DNA of 26,082 nucleotides. Origin: SIG440 sp045532055. GTDB taxonomy: Bacteria; Bacillota; Clostridia; Monoglobales; Monoglobaceae. The stretch is from assembly GCA_045532055.1 (NCBI GenBank), contig JAZSFF010000056.1, positions 1 through 26,082 of the forward strand. Direction: 5' to 3'. Both the position numbers and the translations under genes were made by a program. Shown here in pieces: positions 1 through 5,803 of this stretch; the first letter of the stretch is position 1; every line of letters starts with the position of its first letter. The notes beneath the pieces were generated by a model that made no database searches, was not told the origin of the DNA, and was given only the letters and a program-made list of their open reading frames with translations.

Positions 1-718
1 CTGAAAGCAAGGCACTTACATAATCCAAAAAGCCCATTCCTTTGGTACTTTCTGTTTCTACCAGCTGTTCTTCGATATCTTTGCTGTCAACTGTGACAAC
101 TGCTCTGTTTTTCTCATCAAGAATTTCAATAGTGCATCTGCAGTTTGGATGTACAAGTGGTAAAAACTCTGCATCTTTGAGATTTTCTATCGAATATGTA
201 TTTCTGCCTCGCTCCTTGCATTCTTCACACGCTACAGAGCCCGGCTTTAGGCGATATTTCTTATAGCCTTTATTCTCATAGCTATATAATATCATAGAGT
301 AACCTATTTGTCTATTGATACTTTCTATGGAATCGTTTACAGATTTTATAATTTTTTCTGTTTGTATTTCTAAAATCTTCTCTCTTTCGGCAATAGTTTC
401 ATCATCACCAAGTGGTGTGAAAATTTCTTCAACGATGCTCTCTATTGCGTTTTCCTTTACCTTATCAATGTTTTCACTCAAACCAATAAGATACTTCCTT
501 TGTATTTCATTAAAATCTTTAAAAAGATTTTCGTCTGTTTTAAAATTCTTAATATAGCTTTCGACAGACTTTTTAACGTGTTCTAAAAGCCTTTCTTCTT
601 CGAAACCGATAGTTTTTTTCTTTTTAGCGATACCATCTAACACATCGCCATACATAAGATTTGTAAATGAATATAGCTTACCAACCTCCTTTTTTAGTTT
701 TTCTTCCGTTTTTACCAT
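1..718 (-). CDS. MuF-like phage minor head protein domain protein, C-terminus cut by window edge
   Basis: An open frame of 239 codons runs from an ATG at 718, behind the ribosome binding site GAAAGGGGAAAGG, off the left edge without a stop. Residues 1-150 are charged, mostly predicted helical, and resemble nothing I can name. Residues 164-195 carry CEEC, a RGRNTYSIENL stretch and HPNCRC. This CxxC...HPNCRC arrangement is the hallmark of the C-terminal part of phage Mu gpF / SPP1 gp7-like minor head proteins (MuF domain), which help head assembly and sometimes carry toxin or enzyme domains after the MuF part. The protein continues at least 44 residues past the motif, so a C-terminal extension exists. 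The gene lies about 100 bases beyond the 3' end of the tmRNA gene, a common phage integration site. The domain call rests on the motif alone. Function inside a phage, a degenerate prophage or a polymorphic toxin cannot be separated here. Confidence 0.6.
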   Translation of the reverse strand, partial: MVKTEEKLKKEVGKLYSFTNLMYGDVLDGIAKKKKTIGFEEERLLEHVKKSVESYIKNFKTDENLFKDFNEIQRKYLIGLSENIDKVKENAIESIVEEIFTPLGDDETIAEREKILEIQTEKIIKSVNDSIESINRQIGYSMILYSYENKGYKKYRLKPGSVACEECKERGRNTYSIENLKDAEFLPLVHPNCRCTIEILDEKNRAVVTVDSKDIEEQLVETESTKGMGFLDYVSALLS

Positions 719-748
719 ATCCTTTCCCCTTTCTTTTGGTATAGCTAT

Positions 749-782
749 ATTATACCCTTGAAAAAATGGACAAAACGGACAA
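749..782 (-). promoter_or_regulatory. Probable promoter of the MuF-like gene with a tandem repeat upstream
   Basis: On the minus strand a perfect TATAAT lies at 754-749, about 30 bases before the start codon at 718. No good -35 box sits at 16-18 bases. Instead TTGTCC occurs twice in the same direction (782-777 and 773-768), nine bases apart. The pair could be a non-optimal -35 region or a repressor/activator half-site pair. The -10 box is clear and the rest is inference. Confidence 0.4.
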
Positions 783-793
783 CTTTTAGACAT

Positions 794-822
794 AAAAAAG
801 CAAGCACAATGTGCTTGCTTTT
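794..822 (-). terminator. Rho-independent terminator of ssrA
   Basis: Immediately after the encoded CCA end of the tmRNA, the minus strand has a long stem, AAAAGCAAGCAC against GTGCTTGCTTTT, with a three-base loop. It ends in a run of six T. It separates the tmRNA from the MuF-like gene. Confidence 0.85.
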
Positions 823-824
823 GG

Positions 825-1173
825 TGGTGGAGGCGAGGGGAATTGAACCCCTGTCCGAAAACCTATTCATATCCGGCGCTACGAGCGTAGTCTGTGGTCG
901 GGATTCCCCATCTTTAAAGTCCGCAGACAAACTTTAAAGACCGGTAGCTTCATAAAATCGTGACCCAATCAAAGCTTTTCGGGTTCATGTGCACCGCGTC
1001 AGATGATGCCCTTACTCTCCCTTGCGGTGAGGGAGAAAGGACAGCCGCCATAACTTAGGCAGCGTAAGCTAAATTATTGTTAGCGTTTAATTTTAAGTTT
1101 GGGTTTTTTACGCAGCACCCACTGCGGCTCGCTCCAGATACTTCAAAATCCCCGTCGAAACCATTACGCCCCC
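825..1173 (-). ncRNA. ssrA: Transfer-messenger RNA (tmRNA)
   Basis: The minus strand opens with GGGGGCGTAATGGTTTCGAC, the typical tmRNA 5' end, and closes with a T-arm-like GGGGTTCAATTCCCC followed by CGCCTCCACCA. The seven-base acceptor stem GGGGGCG/CGCCTCC pairs with one G-U, and CCA is encoded. The length of 349 bases is normal for a one-piece tmRNA. The internal tag frame lies at 1084-1055. tmRNA with SmpB rescues stalled ribosomes and tags the nascent peptide for proteolysis. smpB lies directly upstream in the same direction. I see no strong separate promoter in front of the RNA, so it may be processed from a smpB-ssrA transcript. The 3' end of ssrA is a classic att site, which matters here because a phage-type gene follows. 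Confidence 0.95.
1055..1084 (-). other. tmRNA proteolysis tag reading frame
   Basis: Within ssrA the resume codon GCT is followed by AAC AAT AAT TTA GCT TAC GCT GCC TAA. The encoded tag is ANNNLAYAA, to which the tmRNA-borne alanine is added first. The final Tyr-Ala-Ala replaces the more usual Leu/Val/Ile-Ala-Ala end recognised by Clp proteases. Confidence 0.85.
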
Positions 1174-1193
1174 ATATTTATTAATTACACTAT

Positions 1194-1664
1194 TTATCTG
1201 TACTGCTCTTTCAGCACTCTGTCTATTTTGCGTTTTGCATCTCGCTCTGCAATGGCATCACGCTTGTCATAATTCTTCTTGCCTCGGCAAAGACCAAGAG
1301 CCACTTTGACATATGCACCCTTAAAGTATACCTCCAGAGGTATCAGGGTATAACCCTCCTGCTGGGTAAGTCCTATAAGTTTGTTTATCTCACGTCGGTG
1401 AAGAAGCAACTTCCTCTGCCTCAGCGGGTCTTTGTTGAATATATTGCCCTTTTCATAAGGCGAAATATGCATTCCCAGAAGAATCGCCTCGCCGGACTTT
1501 ACCGAAACATAGCTATCCTTAAGGTTGACCTTGCCTTCACGCACGGACTTTACCTCTGTACCGAAAAGAGAGATGCCTGCCTCAAAGGTATCATCAACAA
1601 AATAGTCATGAAACGCTTTTTTGTTTTTGGCAACAGATTTTATGGATTTTTTTTCGTTTGCCAT
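1194..1664 (-). CDS. smpB: SsrA-binding protein SmpB
   Basis: SmpB binds tmRNA and delivers it to stalled ribosomes for trans-translation in the cytosol. The 156-residue product has the normal family length. It shows the conserved N-terminal core (NKKAFHDYFVDDTFEAGISL, then GTEVKSVREGKVNLKDSYV), the central HISPYEKGN region, and the basic tail GKKNYDKRDAIAERD whose C-terminal helix reads the empty mRNA channel. The ATG at 1664 is preceded by AAAGGAGAGGAGAG, an excellent ribosome binding site. ssrA begins only about 20 bases after its stop, so the two partners probably share a transcript. A consensus-like promoter precedes the gene. Identification is secure. Confidence 0.97.
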   Translation of the reverse strand: MANEKKSIKSVAKNKKAFHDYFVDDTFEAGISLFGTEVKSVREGKVNLKDSYVSVKSGEAILLGMHISPYEKGNIFNKDPLRQRKLLLHRREINKLIGLTQQEGYTLIPLEVYFKGAYVKVALGLCRGKKNYDKRDAIAERDAKRKIDRVLKEQYR

Positions 1665-1698
1665 AAAAAACTCTCCTCTCCTTTCAGTCTCGTTTTCC

Positions 1699-1727
1699 AG
1701 TATACCTCATTAAAAACGTTTAGTCAA
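1699..1727 (-). promoter_or_regulatory. Sigma-A-type promoter of smpB(-ssrA)
   Basis: On the minus strand TTGACT (1727-1722) and TATACT (1704-1699) are separated by 17 bases. The start codon of smpB lies 34 bases further on. This lets smpB be transcribed independently of the kinase gene upstream, which has no clear terminator of its own. Confidence 0.75.
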
Positions 1728-1754
1728 TGCAAAAATTTTTCACTTTTTGTCTTT

Positions 1755-3533
1755 TTATGCAGCGTTAACTGGCAATTTTATGGTAACTCTGGTATATTCG
1801 CCCTGCTTGCTTTCCATAGAAATGGAACCCTTGTGGTTTTCGATGATTTCCTTGGCGATTGCAAGGCCCAGCCCTGTGCCGCCCTGTTCCCTGGACCGTG
1901 CCTTGTCCACACGATAAAACCTCTCAAAGATGTGCGGCAAATCCTCCTCGGGGATACCTACACCATTGTCCTCTATTTTTATATATATTTCATTATAAAG
2001 AAACCCTGCAAACACATTTATACTGCCCATTTGGGGTGTATACTTCATTGAATTTGATATTATATTCTTTACCGCCCGTTCAAGCTGGAACTTGTCGGCA
2101 TAAACCATAGGCATAGCATTAACGGTGTTATAGGATAGCTTTTGACTTTTGTTTTCTGCCTCTACACGGAATGTCTCTACAATGCCCTCCAACATCTCCG
2201 GCAGGTCAAATGCTTCCATGTTCATCTCCACACTCTGGGCATCAAACTTTGAAAGTGTAAGCAAATTCTTGACCAAATTGGTCATTTTTATTGTTTCGTT
2301 CTGAATGGTTTTGAGGAAAGACCTCTCCATTTGCTCACCTACGGGATAGTTGTCAATAAGAGTTTCGGTATATGTGCCGATTGTGGTCAGAGGTGTCTTA
2401 AGTTCATGTGAAACCTCTGCAACAAACTTCTTCCGCGACCTGTCAAGATTAAACTCCTCGGTAACATCGCTGAACACACAAACCACGCCGGCCACCTTAT
2501 CGTTTTCCATTTTAAAGGGGAGAAAATATGCTTTTATATGCTTGTTATTTATTTCGATATCCCTTTTTTCTGTTCTGAATCTTGCAAGGTACATAAACTG
2601 TGCCATACACACATTGGAGTTGAGTCCCTCAAAAAATTTGTCAAAACGGATATCTTCTATTTCATCAATGTTCAACATATTTTTTGCTGCCTGATTAATT
2701 GAGATTATTTCCTGATTGGTATTGAATGCAATGATGCCATTGTTGATATGTTCAAGGATTATTTCCAGTTTGTGTTTTTCCCCTGCGACCTCGTTGATAG
2801 CATTTTTCATTACGCCGCCCATATAGTTAAAGGTCTCAACCAGGGTACCCAGTTCGTCCTGAGAAAAAACTTCCAGATTGGATTCAAAGTTGCCCTCTGC
2901 AAAATCCTCCGCCTTTTCGGTAAGTATTGATATTGGGTTGGTGATGGTCTTGGAAAGGAAGAATCCCAGAAACACCGACGCCAACGCACCAAAAAGAAGT
3001 GCCTGAATTATAATATAAAGCATGTTTTGTGTAAGGACATTGACCCCTTGCTTATTATCCTTTACATAGATTATATAATCGCCGTCATTTTGTTTGCCCT
3101 CAACAAAATAGGCATAGTCCATATAACTTGAGGTAAAACGGCTGCTTTTTCCTACGCTCCCCGACATTGCCCGAAGTATATTGGGGGTTTTTTCCAAAAT
3201 CCCCACCCCTGTGCCGGTAGTAACAATCCTTGATGCATCTTCCGCTCTCAAAACCGCACACTGACGCTGTTCAGAAAGTCCCAATTGACTGGAGTAGGCG
3301 GAAATAACCGTATTTATGCGATTTACCCTCTGTTCTCCCTGCAAATCCGAGCGCAAGGTGTCTTTCATAGCAACAACAAATTCCCCCGACATAACTTTTT
3401 CCATCTGCTCATTGAAATCATCTGTATAAAGCCGGACGATGCTGTTGAACATATAAGCACCCACAATCAACATGATTGCCAGAACCAATGCCACAAAAAT
3501 AACAACTATTTTCCATTGCATTTTTTTGAACAT
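1755..3533 (-). CDS. WalK/VicK/PhoR-type membrane sensor histidine kinase
   Basis: A 592-residue two-component sensor of the HAMP-PAS-HisKA-HATPase type. Transmembrane segments lie near residues 8-30 and 171-194, with an extracytoplasmic sensor region of about 140 residues between them. A HAMP linker follows (about 195-247), then a PAS domain (about 255-355). The HisKA box VSHELKTPL carries the phospho-accepting His376. The HATPase has an N box (NIISNSMKYT, 490-499), G1 (DNGVGIP, 522-528), an F box (IFERFYR) and G2 (GGTGLGLAI, 551-559). All catalytic motifs look intact. Its ATG follows the glycosyltransferase stop by 19 bases with TTGGAGAG as ribosome binding site, so it is the last gene of the glycan cluster. 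No response regulator is adjacent, unlike walRK or phoPR operons. A role in envelope sensing is an inference from architecture and neighbours. Confidence 0.9.
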   Translation of the reverse strand: MFKKMQWKIVVIFVALVLAIMLIVGAYMFNSIVRLYTDDFNEQMEKVMSGEFVVAMKDTLRSDLQGEQRVNRINTVISAYSSQLGLSEQRQCAVLRAEDASRIVTTGTGVGILEKTPNILRAMSGSVGKSSRFTSSYMDYAYFVEGKQNDGDYIIYVKDNKQGVNVLTQNMLYIIIQALLFGALASVFLGFFLSKTITNPISILTEKAEDFAEGNFESNLEVFSQDELGTLVETFNYMGGVMKNAINEVAGEKHKLEIILEHINNGIIAFNTNQEIISINQAAKNMLNIDEIEDIRFDKFFEGLNSNVCMAQFMYLARFRTEKRDIEINNKHIKAYFLPFKMENDKVAGVVCVFSDVTEEFNLDRSRKKFVAEVSHELKTPLTTIGTYTETLIDNYPVGEQMERSFLKTIQNETIKMTNLVKNLLTLSKFDAQSVEMNMEAFDLPEMLEGIVETFRVEAENKSQKLSYNTVNAMPMVYADKFQLERAVKNIISNSMKYTPQMGSINVFAGFLYNEIYIKIEDNGVGIPEEDLPHIFERFYRVDKARSREQGGTGLGLAIAKEIIENHKGSISMESKQGEYTRVTIKLPVNAA

Positions 3534-3552
3534 AATTCAGTCTCTCCAATTA

Positions 3553-5793
3553 CTATCTTTTTTTATTAAGGAATTCAAAGTCATTTTGTCTTGACAAAAG
3601 CACATCCCTGAAAGCTTTCTCGGTTGCCTTGTGGAAAGTATGGTTTACACTGCCCTCTTCATATGTTTTTGCCATTTTTTCTGCCCGCACAGCACGCTCA
3701 CGGATATTAACATCATTCCAGTCCTGAGGTGCATATAAATCTCGTCTCAATCTGTACTGGGTCATAACCCCAGAATATGCTGTCTTTTCAATATGCTCAA
3801 TGGTAAATCTGTCAGGTGCGACCCTATGTTCCACTATCGAATCCGCATTTAGGCCCACTTTCATATGTATGTCATTCATCATAAAGCAAACCAGAGTTTC
3901 TTCGCCGCCGGCAAAGTTGTTGCCCACCCTGCCATAATTACACCGGAATCCGCCAATCATCTTGAGGCTTGATGCACGAACCGCAAAATTGGCACCATAT
4001 GGGAACTCGCCATAATCCTTTGCATAGCTGAAACCTCTGCCATCAATCCTCAAGTTGCTCCACAATCCTATGGTCTTTGGATTAACCAAAGCCTTTGCTT
4101 CATCAGGAACAGCCAGCAAAACCTGACCGCCGCAAGCACCCAAATCATCACGGCCTTCAAAGGATTTGATTGTTTCTGCCACCACGTTGGGGTTTGCAAT
4201 TGAATCATCATCAACATAAAGTATAACTTCACCATTAGCCGCCCACATTCCGCAATTTCTTGCATAGGACAAACCGGACTGCGGCGCCGTTACATAATTG
4301 ATTGAGACATTGTTATGTTTTGCCTGCATTCCAAGGACAAATTCCTTGATATCCTTATCCTTGAAGTTGTTGTTTACAAAAACTATCTCAAAATCCTCAA
4401 CTGATGCTCTTTGGGTGCAAAGTGCCTCCATGCAATCTTCCAGAGTATCAGATATCTTGTGTGTGCAAAGTACAACAGAGAGTTTTTTAGTGTATTCAGC
4501 TTTTTCTTCAAGTCTTCCTTCAAGGGCATATAATATATCATTCTTTGCCCTTGCATCAATAAAGCCGAAAGCTGTCTCAACATCATCAAAAACATAATTT
4601 CTTATATCCTTCTTCAAAAGGGCCTCTCCGTCGCCGGAAATTTCTCCAAGAATATCAAATTTGTTATCCTGTGTTTCTGAGATATTTATTCCAACTTTAA
4701 CAACATCCTGTGGCAATATCACATCCGTACCGTCACCGCCAAAGCTGACATAGACCATATTGCTTGGGCTGTTGCCAAAAAATAATTCTGCAAAATCTTC
4801 TTTTTCAAGAATAATATGTCCCGCCATGGCAATCTGCGCCTTAAATTTTTCTGCAATTTCATAATTTTTAACATCAGATTTAACATACCAAACAAGAGGC
4901 GTCAGGTAAAAATCACGTCTGAAATCGTCAAAAACCATCAACTTATAACGATTTTTGGTTATACCCAGCTCCTTATCCTTGGCAGTAAGCGACCCATCGT
5001 GCCAACGATATGAATAAACAGGTTCCGTAAAAGAGGTATGACGGAGTGTAAGTAACGAATTCATCCGCATCCAGTAATCATAATCCTCAAGGGTATGCTT
5101 GTAGCTTGAATAACAACCCAGTATCTCCGCAGCAACCTTGCGATACATAAACGCCGCACCGATTGTGTTGTTGGCATATGTATTCAGTTCATAGGCATTG
5201 TTAGGGAATATAACATTGCTGCTGCCAATGGGGAACTCATACCAGCCGTGTTTTCTGTACTTTTTGCCTTTGGCGTTGATGAGCCGCATATTTCCCCAAA
5301 CCATTGCTGTTTCGGGATTTGCTTTCAGCTCGCCCACCATTTTTTCCAAAAAGTCTTCATCCATAACATTGTCCGCACTGGTCCATGTCAGAAATTCACC
5401 CTTTGCCTCACGGAAACCTCTTGAGAGTGTTCTGGGAATCTTTTTGTTTTCTTGGGTAAGAACCCTTATTCTTGAATCCTTTGCCTCATACATCCTTGCA
5501 ATCTCAAGGGTTTTATCCTTTGAACCGTCGTTTATTATTATAAGCTCAAAGTTGGTATATGTCTGACAAAGGACAGATTCAATAGAATCCGCCAAAATAT
5601 CGCCACCGTTATATACGGGCAACACCACAGAAATCAAGTCCTTCTCCTGGGGCACATGAACCTTTTGGAGGCTGAGAGGATATCTTTTTTCTCTCTCCTC
5701 CTTGTATCTCAAAAACTTGTACTGATAGAGATTTAATGGTTTATTTTCGGGTTCTTTCGCTCCAAAGATAAGTTTTTTCAGATAACTAAGCAT
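3553..5793 (-). CDS. Double-domain GT2 family glycosyltransferase (paralogue A)
   Basis: A 746-residue protein with two GT-A fold, family 2 glycosyltransferase domains. Domain 1 (about 53-300) begins with SVVLPVYNGGDILADSI, has FLTWTSADN at 135-142 where the DxD metal site is expected, and LEDYDYW (235-241) as the probable catalytic acidic region. Domain 2 (about 437-690) begins LSVVLCTH, has YVDDDS (DxD, 526-531) and FAGGEET (627-633). The linker of about 130 residues is unlike either domain. No membrane segment or signal peptide is evident, so it should work at the inner face of the membrane. The frame stays open up to 6024, but that would overlap the upstream gene by over 200 bases. The ATG at 5793 behind AGGAAGG, 10 bases after the upstream stop, is the likely start. 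Sugar and acceptor are unknown. Confidence 0.88.
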   Translation of the reverse strand: MLSYLKKLIFGAKEPENKPLNLYQYKFLRYKEEREKRYPLSLQKVHVPQEKDLISVVLPVYNGGDILADSIESVLCQTYTNFELIIINDGSKDKTLEIARMYEAKDSRIRVLTQENKKIPRTLSRGFREAKGEFLTWTSADNVMDEDFLEKMVGELKANPETAMVWGNMRLINAKGKKYRKHGWYEFPIGSSNVIFPNNAYELNTYANNTIGAAFMYRKVAAEILGCYSSYKHTLEDYDYWMRMNSLLTLRHTSFTEPVYSYRWHDGSLTAKDKELGITKNRYKLMVFDDFRRDFYLTPLVWYVKSDVKNYEIAEKFKAQIAMAGHIILEKEDFAELFFGNSPSNMVYVSFGGDGTDVILPQDVVKVGINISETQDNKFDILGEISGDGEALLKKDIRNYVFDDVETAFGFIDARAKNDILYALEGRLEEKAEYTKKLSVVLCTHKISDTLEDCMEALCTQRASVEDFEIVFVNNNFKDKDIKEFVLGMQAKHNNVSINYVTAPQSGLSYARNCGMWAANGEVILYVDDDSIANPNVVAETIKSFEGRDDLGACGGQVLLAVPDEAKALVNPKTIGLWSNLRIDGRGFSYAKDYGEFPYGANFAVRASSLKMIGGFRCNYGRVGNNFAGGEETLVCFMMNDIHMKVGLNADSIVEHRVAPDRFTIEHIEKTAYSGVMTQYRLRRDLYAPQDWNDVNIRERAVRAEKMAKTYEEGSVNHTFHKATEKAFRDVLLSRQNDFEFLNKKR

Positions 5794-5803
5794 ATTTTGA
5801 TTC

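Noticed and set aside
745..930. 61-residue minus-strand open frame
   Set aside because: It lies across the tmRNA 3' half and its terminator; the RNA gene explains the sequence.
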